A stretch of 64,000 bases of DNA. It comes from Nematostella vectensis. Taxonomy: Eukaryota; Cnidaria; Anthozoa; Actiniaria; Edwardsiidae. The first letter of the stretch is position 1. Each line of letters starts with the position of its first letter. The translations under genes were made by a program, and so were the position numbers. Shown here piece after piece: positions 1 through 17,570 of this stretch. The notes beneath the pieces were generated by a model. The model did not search any database and was not told the origin of the DNA. It saw nothing but the letters and a program-made list of their open reading frames with translations. The stretch covers positions 5,133,306 to 5,197,305 of the forward strand of contig NC_064046.1 of the NCBI RefSeq assembly GCF_932526225.1, written 5' to 3'.

Positions 1-630
1 CGCCCTTACCTTATAATAGCAGTAATTTAAAATCGGCATAGGGATTCCAACCACAATGTACCCCGTGATAATAACAGCCGGCATTCGTGAGTCAGGAAAA
101 CAGAACACTTTGGCGGGATGGAAGAAGTAGCGATGTCCCCTCGCTAGGTAGGGCACAGGCTCCGCACAGGACAAGACCCACACTGCTATGACCATCCAAC
201 GCGTGTAGCTAGCCTTAAAGATCTTACGGTACATGTTAGGCTTGACAATAAGGAAGAATCTATTAATGGCAACAAGCCCCATAGTCCATAGAGACACCCG
301 CGCCAGGATGGTGACCAGGAAACCTTGAAGATTGCAGAGGGCATCGCCCAGGACGTCGCGTCCGGTAATTAGGATGGCCAGACACATGGGGGCGCAGAAC
401 CCGGACATTATGACATCGGACACGGCCAGCGAGATCACAAAGAGATTAGGGATTGTTCTGAGTGAGGGGTTTTTGTAGACGATCCATAGAACGATTGTGT
501 TCCCAAAAAATGCGACCAGGATGAAAATAGCGCAAAAGATCGATTCCACGGCCACGAGTCCGAGGCTTCGGCGCGCAAGCTCCACCGCGTATAGTTCCAG
601 CTTTTTCTCTGGATACAGTGAGTATGTCAT
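1..630 (-). CDS. Rhodopsin-class G protein-coupled receptor, N-terminal part (truncated by window edge)
   Basis: A reading frame of 210 codons starts at the ATG at 630-628 and runs off the left edge. It is a seven-helix receptor of the plasma membrane. Helix 1 carries the GN pair (FFGNTIVLW), helix 2 has LAVSD, and helix 3 begins with the conserved Cys (CNLQGF) and ends in INRF, which replaces the usual DRY. Helix 4 has its Trp (RWMVIAVW), a Cys lies in loop 2 (VFCF), and helix 5 has GYIVVGIP. The INRF motif resembles the NRY of melatonin-type receptors, but the ligand cannot be told from this half. The frame is open upstream of 630 without an earlier ATG. A possible donor (AAG then GTAAGG) lies at about 1-10, so the coding sequence may continue in another exon after helix 5. 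No signal peptide is seen, as is usual for this class. Confidence 0.87.
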   Translation of the reverse strand, partial: MTYSLYPEKKLELYAVELARRSLGLVAVESIFCAIFILVAFFGNTIVLWIVYKNPSLRTIPNLFVISLAVSDVIMSGFCAPMCLAILITGRDVLGDALCNLQGFLVTILARVSLWTMGLVAINRFFLIVKPNMYRKIFKASYTRWMVIAVWVLSCAEPVPYLARGHRYFFHPAKVFCFPDSRMPAVIITGYIVVGIPMPILNYCYYKVRA

Positions 631-3600
631 CCTCAATGGTTGCGTTGTGTGGGTGACTTGCTGCGTTACACTCAGTCGGTATATAATAAGTCGCCACGTA
701 TCACAAACGGCAGGCTTGTAGAGAAGTATTACGCCTTACAGGTTATGAAGATTTGTTCAGGTTTTTTTAAAAGTCATCCTTATTCTAGAAAGAATATGTC
801 AACTAGAGGTATTGTGGGCCTGTGTAAAAACCTCCTGCGCCCTACAGTTGATTATTTCTTAAGGTTTAACTCCTTACTTTTTCTCTCTTGCGTCCTACAG
901 TTATTTCTCTTAGTTGTTATTTCTTCAGTACAATTACTCCACGTCGTCCTTTCTCCTGCTCTTATAGTCTTGTTACAGAGTAATAAATATTATGCCCTTT
1001 TACTATAAATCAGCTATTGTCGCAGCTGTGAGGAAACTGAACAGCACATTGCAATTGAGTACAATCTCTTCTTGTTGCATGGAGTATCAGCAATATTATA
1101 GATCATGCGCTTCATTACGGATCATTATTCGTCGAGTCTGTAGGCGCATCATATCATCTTTATAAAGCTATTTCTCATATGGTTTGCTATGCGAGGTTTC
1201 TCTAGTGCTGTAATAAGGATATTCCGGGCTCTTTCCTGATCTGCAATGTATTCTGATAATATCACAGACGCAGAACGAGGTAAATATTTACTCATGCAAA
1301 CTTGTCGGGACGTTTAAATTCGTTCCATATCCAAACAAAGAACGCACATTTGGAAATTCAATAATTTTTTTTTTCGCATCTATTCCGGTTATAACATAGG
1401 CCTAAACAAACAGGAAGGTAGGCTTATTGCAAAATAAAACCTTAAACACAAAGCGGTATAAAGAGATATTGGGGTGTCCTGTGATTAAAAAAAGAGGAAG
1501 TTTTAGACGTATTATGTGACGTAAAAAGAAAGGCGCAGCTGAAAAACCGTAATGACACAAACATGTTCTTGTCAGGCTCAATTTCCCGATTAGACAAAAT
1601 ATGTAAGTAGCACTTTTGATATTCTTCAACATCCTCTACAAGCGATCAGGGCTAGCTCATTTCAGAGCAAAAATTGAAACAATGGTATTAGTTAGCATGA
1701 TAAGAATTTCTGATAATTTCCAAAAAACTAAATTAACCATAAACAAATACATCCTAAACTAAAACTACTTGAATTTCTTCAGGTGTCAGAAAAAGTCCTG
1801 CTGTTGCCAAATCATCTTGGCTTGAATTCGAGTGAGTCTAAGATTCTTACTACCTAACACCATTCTGATTACTTTAACTCTCACCTTTTTTTTTATCAAA
1901 TTACGAAATTCTGAAATCAGTATTTACTTTTGTTCTGATATTTTGCCAATACATCATTTGTCGTTAGTCAGTGTTGTGACAATATGTCCTTTCTCTACCT
2001 TACTTATTGACGGTCACATGTAATCATGGTCGTGAATAAGCGCTGAAGTAAAAATACGCCCTGTATTACTTGCTATAGTACAAGGCAAAACCACGCCCTG
2101 AAGCAGATATTGTTTGTTTTCAAAGCTTGTTAGTGTACGAGTGCAACATCTACGAGGAGGAAAATATCGCAACAACAGGCTTTTCTTCTGGTTTAACTGA
2201 TAGATTTGAAATCAATACTAAGTACGAATTGCTAGGAGGAAAGAGCAAATTAACCGCCCGCAATTTTCAAAGATTTTCTTTCCTTATAGATCTCTTTCTG
2301 GAGGAGGACTTTAAAATTCTACTAATGCGTTTGGATGAATTCTTCGAGCAAAAACGAAGTGGCTGTTTGTTGAGCCTAGTGATTGGCTCATATAGTACCA
2401 CAGGTGTCCGTATTTCCTCGCCTCTCTTTATGGTAATAAGGCATATGGCGCATTAGCCTGCTAGCTGAGCTTTCTTCCTGTTTGTTTCTATCAGTTTACT
2501 TATCCGTGTTGCGATAGAAACAAGCAGGAAGAGAGCTCTGCTAGCAGGGTAATGGAGCAATGCGAAGGGCTGTTCATTCTTTTAAGTTTGGGGGATTGAT
2601 GGAGGGTCTAAAAGAGGGATTACCCAAAAACATATATAGAGAGAAAAGGGAGGCATGAGAAATAATACACCATTTCAAAGTATATTCAATTGGGATCACT
2701 GAGAACTCAAAATCCACAGAAAAAAAGAACAAGAACAAAATAGATTGTTTTCTTGTAAGGGGGAGGGTTGTAGATAAATGCCTTGATGCTTACGGGGGAG
2801 GCTCAGGTAAAAAAGGGGGGGATTGTCAGCAAAATCGATTTTCACACTAAGGGGGCGCATGGTCAACAGAAATTCTTACCCTTAGGAGATAGCAGGAATT
2901 TTTAACCCTAAGAGATAGCAGAATTAGAAAAATTTCCACCCCCTTAGAAATAGCAGTTGGTCGAATTTTATACCCCAAGAAAAAGTAAAATCAGAAAAAT
3001 CCTTCAACACCCACTAAGGGATAGCAGTTGGTTGAAATTTTATACCTAAATGATGAAACAACCACCCCCGTCTTCTTTTCTGGAGAGTCCACCACCCCCC
3101 CCCCCCCTTCCGGGCTTGCTGTCACCAGGTCCCCTGCCTGTGTGCTTCACTCTCTACATTTACCATTTCTGTAATGCTGAGGGATAGTAACCTGCTTGTG
3201 TATCTATCTTCCAGTAGGTTTGCAATAATAAACAAATCAATGTGAGGTAATCAGTATTTTACTGCACAATACTACACATTTTATACAAGTATTATACAAT
3301 TGACATGTCTGCAGAAAGTCAGAGGAGACCTTTTTCTTTTCATAAAAGACAGAAAACAGGTGAATAAAGGGAGGAAGAGTGTGGCGGAGTTCAAAATGCA
3401 GCCCCTGCAATAAATGTATCAAAACCTTAACACAGTACACAAACAAGAGACAAACATCTTTGAGCTTTCAACACCAACCTTCACACATTGTGGCACAAAT
3501 TTTTATGAAACAAACATAATAAGTTAAATTCTATTGGAACCATTATAAGAGAGCTAGAAACATAGCAGACTTCTTGCCGTAGTATAATAATTGATGATGA

Positions 3601-4039
3601 CATTCTGTTATCAATCATTAGCTTAGAAACTGGCTTAATGCCATGTAAACTATCTGGTCCTCTTTTCTAGAAGTATATCCATTATTCACAAATATTTTTC
3701 TTGAAGCTAAGAAGGAAGATAAGCAGATTCATAACAAGTCAGCCAAGGACTTTATGAAGTACAGAAATAGTGGGTACCAAGCATATATAGTGTATATAGT
3801 ATAAAAGGGAAGGGCTGTATGAAGTACATAAGCATATGACATACATAGGTATTCTTGGCTTAGCTCAAACTAACCCCAAGATAGACCAAAATACATTTGG
3901 ATATAAGTGGGGCCACCTTTGGGATATAAAATTCCTTCTTCTGCCCAAGTACCTTTCGTGTCCCCCCCTTTACTTGAGGATTTGCTTCATGCTTCCTATA
4001 CTTTCAGTATTTTAGTCGAGGGGGGGGGGGGGGTAAGGC
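631..4039. other. Spacer without a recognised gene
   Basis: No supported coding region. It is AT-rich and holds a hairpin at 2451-2554. Around 2860-3060 are short degenerate direct repeats on the theme CCCTTAG(A/G)AATAGCAG, and there are a poly-C run near 3090-3107 and a poly-G run at about 4019-4033. The only longer open frame (2127-2456, plus, 109 codons) has no recognisable domain. The stretch 3200-4039 is probably 3' UTR or downstream flank of the minus-strand PDCD6 gene. Confidence 0.6.
2451..2554. repeat. Long near-perfect hairpin (foldback element)
   Basis: Arms of about 42 nt (2451-2492 and 2513-2554) are inverted copies with a few mismatches around a 20-nt loop. The arms contain CCTGCTAGC and TTTGTTTCTATC and their complements. 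It lies in non-coding DNA. It looks like a small foldback element; no transposase or clear target-site duplication is visible. Confidence 0.7.
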
Positions 4040-7005
<2,966 letters not shown>

Positions 7006-7363
7006 CTTGAATAAATATTACCCAGGGAGCATTGCGTGCGTGGAGGGTTGCCCTTGGATGAAAATATAAAAACAACATGGGAGGGGAGAGTGCAGAGTTT
7101 GCTCTTCCCGTACAATACCAACATAACTGCATCCAAATGTTGCCAATTTTGCATATATCTATTTAATAAAAAGGATTTTTTATTTCCCCCCCCCTTTTTT
7201 CATCTCTGAATAGCATTATTTTGCCAGAAAATTTGTGCATTATTTTAGAAAATTTTCTTTCAGACCTGATATCAAGGCCTCGCCCTAGTCCTCCTCTGTT
7301 CATGCGTGACTCGTTGGAAGGAAGTAGAAATAAATCGAAAACCCAGTAAAAGCTTGGCCACAA
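7006..7363. promoter_or_regulatory. Shared upstream region of the head-to-head PDCD6 pair
   Basis: Only 358 bp separate the two start codons, which face away from each other. The interval must hold both 5' UTRs and both core promoters, so a bidirectional promoter is likely. It contains a C-rich run at 7186-7195. No TATA element with a convincing position was identified. Assignment is by position only. Confidence 0.6.
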
Positions 7364-10514
<3,151 letters not shown>

Positions 10515-11195
10515 AACAACGAATATCAGCAGCTAAGTCCTCAATATAACACTGCATAGCTCTAAACCATTACAAACTTGATATGGTTTACTATAAGCTA
10601 GGTCTTTTTTTATTATGAGGAGCTTGGTCTTAAACGAGACTGACAGAGGCCTTGTTCATACGCCAGACACCATTTAAAATGCAAATATCTGCAAATGAAC
10701 AAAATGGATTGTTTAGGCTAATGTTCATTTACATTTGGAATGCTACTTGAAAAAATGGCATCTAAACTAGGCCTTAATTTGCTACACATGAGACTGCTGT
10801 ATTGGCCTGTATTGTTTTTACAGTATTTGTTTACTGTCTCTAGTGTAAATGAAGAATATATTTTGCTATAAACAAATTGTTCCTTTAAACATTTAAGCAC
10901 TTAAGCATTAAAACAGCACCCACCAGTGCAATATAGTGTGGTTTTGAACACATATTTGATGTGCACACTTGTATGGTTGGCCTGATGAAATTCAGCTGCC
11001 AGTTGGCTAGAAAATCAATCAAGTTAATTATAGCACATGGCGTCATAATTGAGTCAGCTTCTTAACTGTGTTCCAGCTGATGAGACTAGTGCAAGAGTGT
11101 TGTATGTGCTATTTTAATGGGCCACTTATTATATAACTATCATCTAGATATTTTTAGAAATAATTAATAAAGCATTTGAAAAAAACTTATGCAAC

Positions 11196-14100
11196 TCAAA
11201 TAAAACCGGTAAAGAAGATCTTGTTTGTGTTCTCGTCATCTCCTTCTTCAAGCTTGACCCTTTTTCTACCATCTTCACCCCTAACAGTGCCTTCCTCAAA
11301 AACCCTCTTTCCCAGATGCATGACTTTGCATGACTTCACACTGTCACCTCCATGCTGAGAAGCCTGTGCTCCTTGGATACAATATGTCACAGCATTTTCC
11401 ACTTGTGTTGATTGTACCGTAATATTGCACCCAGCTTTAACACGTCTCCCTGCAGATTTCCTGGCTGTTTGTTTTCTTCTTGGAGCAACAACATCTGACT
11501 CACCAGAAATTGTAGGTTTATCTTTCAACTCTGTATTTGGTATACTGGAATCTTTATATTTTGTTGTATCTACTTTACTTGTTACTAACATGGACTCATG
11601 TCCTGTGGCTTCACTACAGGTCGGCTTGAGTTCATTTTCTGAAGTATCTGATAGTCTACACATGTCTAGCTTCCACATTTTGGTGATTGTCTGCCTTGAA
11701 GAAGAGCATATAGACGTGGAATCAGTTGACCCACTAGAGTTACTGGGACAATCATCATGGTCGGGTCCATCATGACTCTGAAGTAGCGAGTAAATTAAAA
11801 TAAATAAAATGATGAAAGATAAAAAAAATAAATTGATAAATAAAAAAAAATTAAAAAAGAGAAATGTCAACACACAATTACAAAATTAAAAAAATACTTG
11901 GACTAGAATAATAGTTTACAAACATGATTAACCTTTCAAATTTCCGTAAAGTAATGTAGTACCTGATCATGAAGAAGAGTACATCCTAATTTCTTCTCCA
12001 TCCTGAGCAAAAATCTTTTCACCTCCTTCTAAATAAATAGAGTAGTTCATTGAATAACTGTATTGCACTTGGCACTCTAGTATCCCAACTGGCACACTAG
12101 TACCCACTAGGCCCTGTTTGATTACTATAGTACAATTCCCATGGTTGTCTAAAAGACTCAGTGTATCCCAACTGGCACACTAGTCCCCACTAGGCCCTGT
12201 TTGATTACTATAGTACAATTCCCATGGTTGTCTTAAAGACTCAGTGTATCCCAACTGGCACACTAGTCCCTACTATGCCCTGTTTGATTACTATAGTACA
12301 ATTCCCATGGTTGTCTTAAAGACTCAGTGTATCCCAACTGGCACACTAGTCCCCACTAGGCCCTGTTTGATTACTATAGTACAATTCCCATGGTTGTCTA
12401 AAAGACTCAGTGTATCCCAACTGGCACACTAGTCCCCACTAGGCCCTGTTTGATTACTATAGTACAATTCCCATGGTTGTCTAGAAGACTCAGTGTATCC
12501 CAACTGGCACACTATTCCCTACTAGGCCCTGTTTGATTACTATAGTACAATTCCCATGGTTGTCTTAAAGACTCAGTGTATCCCAACTGGCACACTAGTC
12601 CCCACTAGGCCCTGTTTGATTACTATAGTACAATTCCCATGGTTGTCTAAAAGACTCAGTGTATCCCAACTGGCACACTAGTCCCCACTAGGCCCTGTTT
12701 GATTACTATAGTACAATTCCCATGGTTGTCTAAAAGACTCAGTGTATCCCAACTGGCACACTATTCCCCACTAGGCCCTGTTTGATTACTATAGTACAAT
12801 TCCCATGGTTGTCTAAAAGACTCAGTGTATCCCAACTGGCACACTAGTCCCCACTAGGCCCTGTTTGATTACTATAGTACAATTCCCATGGTTGTCTTAA
12901 AGACTCAGTGTATCCCAACTGGCACACTAGTCCCCACTAGGCCCTGTTTGATTACTATAGTACAATTCCCATGGTTGTCTTAAAGACTCAGTGTATCCCA
13001 ACTGGCACACTAGTCCCCACTAGGCCCTGTTTGATTACTATAGTACAATTCCCATGGTTGTCTAGAAGACTCAGTGTATCCCAACTGGCACACTATTCCC
13101 TACTAGGCCCTGTTTGATTACTATAGTACAATTCCCATGGTTGTCTTAAAGACTCAGTGTATCCCAACTGGCACACTAGTCCCCACTAGGCCCTGTTTGA
13201 TTACTATAGTACAATTCCCATGGTTGTCTAAAAGACTCAGTGTATCCCAACTGGCACACTAGTCCCCACTAGGCCCTGTTTGATTACTATAGTACAATTC
13301 CCATGGTTGTCTTAAAGACTCAGTGTATCCCAACTGGCACACTAGTCCCCACTAGGCCCTGTTTGATTACTATAGTACAATTCCCATGGTTGTCTAAAAG
13401 ACTCAGTGTATCCCAACTGGCACACTATTCCCTACTAGGCCCTGTTTGATTACTATAGTACAATTCCCATGGTTGTCTAAAAGACTCAGTGTATCCCAAC
13501 TGGCACACTAGTCCCCACTAGGCCCTGTTTGATTACTATAGTACAATTCCCATGGTTTTCTAAAAGACTCAGTGTACCAAGGTGTTATAGCCAGAGCATT
13601 ATATAAGATATAAAACCGCCTAACACATAGAAAGCCAGCAGAAAAGAGAACAAGGAGAGCATGTTAGTGTTAATAAGCTGGAGTGCAGGTCTAAGAAAAC
13701 CACCCTCAGATAACCAAGCTAGTACCCAACTCTCATCGTCACCAGTTTACTTCTGAAGGGCAGACGGAACCTCTACCAACCAAAGAGAGAAAAGAATCTT
13801 TTAGAATCTGTGCTATTTAACAGGCCATTCGCTCTTTATCATCAGCCACATCCTCAAAGGAACATCCAATAGACACACTGCTTTTATATTTTTAAATATT
13901 TTTCACGTTTCCATTAAAAATCATCAGAGATGGTTACGTAATCGACCGAAAGTAAACTGGTGGCAATGCCGCTTCAAGAGAATAATGAGCTCCCTCGTAT
14001 ATTTTTTATAAATAATGTTTAGAGCTTGTCCACAGATAAAGAAACACATCATTTTTAAACTACCTTGATCAGCTTGGAAGAGCAGTTGCATGGGCCATAA

Positions 14101-16402
14101 TTGAGGAAATCATTGATATATGATCTGCGAGCCTCGTTGCTAGCTAACAGGTCTAGGAGCATGGTGTGAACGCGATGATTGTGTGACTTGAACATGTTAT
14201 GGTTTTTGGTACTCTGTTTGGATACAAAAAAAGGAAAACTCATGATTTATAAATGAAAATGTGTCTGGCCGTAGTCGTGGAGTTTTGCAGGGTAAAGGGG
14301 AGGTCTACTTTGTCTTTTGGCTCGGACAGGTCAATACAGTAGTGCAAGGAAGGAGTCATAAGGAAAAACAACAAATAACACTTGTGTTTAGGAAGGGTGT
14401 TCATGGGGAATGCTTATTCATTAGGTCTCTTGAATTATTCTCATATTTTGTATATCTGATACCATTACCATGAATGCAGGTTTGGGCATCTCTATTGGGA
14501 ATAGCTCATCTAACAAATCAAATACTTGGTGGTACTGCAAGCTGTTATCCAGGTTAACCATTGAATCTATCACAGTCTGGAAGCAACAATATAGTCATTT
14601 ATAGAAAATTAGAGTCAATGGACAATCTAAAAAAGGCATGTATCACACTTAATTAATATGATATGTACTGATGGCAAGAAGTGCAAATAAAATATTATCA
14701 TAATATAAAAGAATATGATGCTTCACTACATAAGTGCATACCTGCCAACTCCCGTTTTTTTTATCAAATCTCCCGGCCTCCCGGTTTCACCTTAAATCTC
14801 CCGGTTTATGACCAAATTTTAATCAGTAGAGTTGTTTTTTTTAAGTAGAAGTTGGATTTTAGCCACAAAGTTCTGCAAATGTCATAGTTTGTAATTCAAG
14901 TTATGACGTTTTCAGTTTTTTCGAACTAAATAGTCAACAAGCAGCCTTTTCTAGGCGTTTCTTGCAGAACACAGGACTACCGCAATACCGAAATGCTTTC
15001 AGATATCGACCAATCAAGTTAGACAATTTTCGCGCGAACTGTTGAGAAATTGGCTCATACTTTGGAGCCGTGTCGAGTTTGTAAGGAAAGAATCATTTTT
15101 AAACGGGGGGATGGCTGCTATGTTCAGGGGGAGGGTTGCAATTTTTTTTAGCTCCGATTTGGGGGAGGGTCTCAAATTTTAATACAAGGATTGGGAGAGG
15201 CCCTTATTTTTTCACAGGTATTCTGATCAATTTCCAAGCCTCCTTAAAGTCTGGAATCTCAAAATTTTTCTAAGGAAAACCCCAGAAGTGTTGCTTCTAT
15301 TTTTTTCTCTTTTTTGTCTATTGCAGTTTGGTTTTGATAATTTCCATCAATAAATTAACAAATTTCCATTCATGTCAAAGTTCTCTTCTCCCCTACCTGC
15401 CCACTATCTTTTCATTGGCGGTATGAAAAAAATGGGATCTCTGGTGGGAAGGAGCTAATGACGCTGTTTTACATATAGGTAGAAGACATGACGAAAATAC
15501 CTGGAAAATGACGAAAAAACCTGTTCAATTCGAGATAGAAGACTCGATTTCTTACAATGGTTCCTTGTATTCCGGAATGATTTTCAAAACACAAATAACG
15601 TGAGGCCGAAATGCAATTACCCAGATTTTGGCTTTTAAAGATATTTTTTAAGATCATCCTTGCGTATGTATTTGACATTTTGTTTGCTATCACTCACTAA
15701 GTAGAAATTTTCCGCCTTTTCCGTCTTATTTCAAGCGTTATTTCATGTTTTTCCGCCATGTGGTTTTAGCAATAATTAGCATTTTAAAATTTTCACGGGA
15801 GAGAATGCCCCCCCCTATACAATTTTATTTATATCCCTGGAATATGGGCTTTAAATCAACACTGCTCCTAAATAAGTCAGTGCCCCCTCCCATTTTTAGG
15901 CGCTCTGTGGTCAGGATACGATGGAATTAAAACGCTGGCCTCTCAAAAAGTAGTTGAAATTGATGTTCTTAACATCGAACCATTAGTCGAGTCAATTTAG
16001 TGTTTTACCAAAGAGTTATTGCACTTCAAGTGATCTGGGGGTTGGCAGGTACGTAAGTGTCACATGATTTGTTTGTTAAGGATCCGAGCCTTGTGCATGT
16101 AGACATAATTCAAAAGTAACTTTGAGAGAAACTCTTAAAGATGTGCTTTACTCTTGACAAGTTTAACACACAAACAGTGTTATGACACAAAGAGTGATAT
16201 AACGCAGTCTTATCTTACATACCAATATTTTCAAATCCAGTATAAGCTTACAGAAGGTGTTAAGCTTTACTTTTCCTTTCATTTCTTCAAATATTTCATG
16301 CAGCACACTAATTGCCTTGGGGTACAGTGAGGCATTCTCTGCAGATGCTACCTCCCACAGGGTTCTAGCAAGGGACTGGGCTTTTGCCCGTGTGTTATCC
16401 AT
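11196..16402 (-). CDS. Unrecognised nuclear protein, 361 residues; possible TINF2/TRFH-like
   Basis: Five coding exons, all phase 0 with GT-AG borders: 16402-16223, 14576-14469, 14213-14064, 12028-11963 and 11777-11196 (stop). A non-coding first exon is likely at about 17570-17508 (short frame MAEWKLAYYLDRF then stop, donor ACG/GTGAGT). Residues 1-168 are predicted helical: LARTLWEVASAENASLYPKA, then DLLDELFPIEMPK, then a Leu-rich block. The C-terminal 193 residues are disordered and Ser/Thr-rich with basic clusters (RRKQTARKSAGRR, GRKRVKLEE) that look like nuclear localisation signals. The W-V...YP...LxxLFP spacing and total length resemble TINF2 of shelterin, whose N-terminus has a TRFH-like fold. 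That is a weak, eye-level similarity. No Myb domain is present, so it is not a typical TRF1/2. Confidence 0.75.
12081..13577. repeat. 18 x 83 bp minisatellite
   Basis: A highly uniform array with an 83-bp unit starting TATCCCAACTGGCACACTAG, about 18 copies. Copies differ by only a few substitutions (CTAAAA/CTTAAA/CTAGAA, AGTCCCC/ATTCCCT). It starts about 50 bp from the acceptor of the exon at 11963-12028 but contains no exon sequence. The low divergence implies recent expansion or homogenisation, so copy number is probably variable. Confidence 0.97.
13732..13980 (-). mobile_element. MITE, CACCAGTTTACTT family (degraded copy)
   Basis: The inverted ends GTCACCAGTTTACTT and AAGTAAACTGGTGGCAAT enclose about 220 bp. 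It aligns in reverse orientation along its length with the better-preserved copy at 43902-44135 (shared segments include AGCAGTGTGTCTATT and GATTCTTTT). The terminal TTAA motifs have decayed here. Confidence 0.8.
14740..16051. mobile_element. 1.3-kb non-autonomous element with ACCTGCCAAC termini
   Basis: Terminal inverted repeats ACCTGCCAACTCCC and GGGGGTTGGCAGGT bound 1.3 kb of non-coding sequence in the intron between exons 1 and 2 of the 361-residue gene. CTCCCGG-rich repeats sit at the left end. A MITE (15485-15763) is nested inside. No transposase frame is present. Target duplication was not resolved. Confidence 0.6.
15485..15763. mobile_element. MITE copy (TGACAT...GGAAAAA family), nested
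   Basis: Second copy of the element at 8011-8344. They share TTTCTTACAATGG, TTTTCAAAACACAAATAACG and TTTTGTTTGCTAT, and the ends (GACATGACGAAAA / TTTTTCCGCCATG) are inverted. The two copies give the family consensus. Confidence 0.7.
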
Positions 16403-17570
16403 CCTGCAAACTTTTAGGAAAAAATGGTATCAAGCAAAATGTTATCACCAAAAATTTGAACAGAATAATTAAAAAAAAACTACAAAAACAGGCATGTATC
16501 TACAGGGATTTGCTGGGAATAGCACTGTAGTCACAGTACAATTACACATAAAAATGGCAACAAAAAATATTAAATAACAAGGCTAAATATGAAATCGAGA
16601 GGCCCCATTCCATTTGGATGGTATTCAGACCAGATGTCAGTTTTTAATATTATTTCGCGGTTCATAAAGACATACGATTTTACAAACCATGGCCTTAATT
16701 TCTCTGTTTTCATGACTCACAGAGGGTCTAATCACGGTTCACATTAGAGAATCCCTTTGACCTCTGTTACTAGGATTTACAAAAACAGAGCTTTTCAGAA
16801 GCCAAGGGTAGTTGAGCAAGCTTCGTTTGCCTACCTCTAGGTACGCATCTGAATAACAAGAAACAATTAGCAACTTGCACAAACAGATTGTGTGCCTTTT
16901 AGGTGGCAGACCTGAGCAAGGTCAGGATTTTAGCAAAAAATAACAAAAGCAACTTATTTGGGAATTACATAAAAGCCAGAAAAATTATTTGTTGGGATGG
17001 GCTTCTCGAAATTTTCCACTCAAAAGTCATGTGATCAGTTAGTGCAAGTCACTCATTATAAGACAACAAACAATCATCAAACAAAAACAAAACATGAAAG
17101 CTATCTTTTTCAAGAAAAAAAGCCAAAGGCCCACCGTGCGGAAGGGAATTAAGTTATATTTCCCAAACATGGTCACCGACCAAAAGCGAGTGTCATGTTA
17201 TTATTGGCGAAGTGAGTGATGTTCGCCTCAACTCTACGCAAAATCAGCTTAAATACAAATAATCACCCGCTTTTAACGGTCAAACAAAAGGTTAGCTAGT
17301 AAATTCATAGAATTTATCGAGGCTAATGATCTCAATTTTCTAAAAATACTCTCTTCCTGTTCTTGTTTCCCGCGGTTTCTTTGACGACTGATGATAACTT
17401 ACTCAGGGGAAGCATAAAATTTCCAGCAAACTTACCACATATTTTAACAGACAAGTTGAAAATGATGCTAGTTTACACTCGTACTAGTAAGGATAAGAAA
17501 GACTCACCGTAAGCCGCTCAAAAACGGTCAAGATAGTAGGCGAGCTTCCACTCCGCCATGTTGTGTTTGC

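Noticed and set aside
11425-11775. Plus-strand frame of 116 codons
   Set aside because: Antisense to the last exon of the 361-residue gene, which is supported by phase-consistent splice sites over five exons.
12081-13577. Possible CRISPR-like regular array
   Set aside because: Units are contiguous 83-bp repeats without unique spacers, in a eukaryotic intron; it is a minisatellite.
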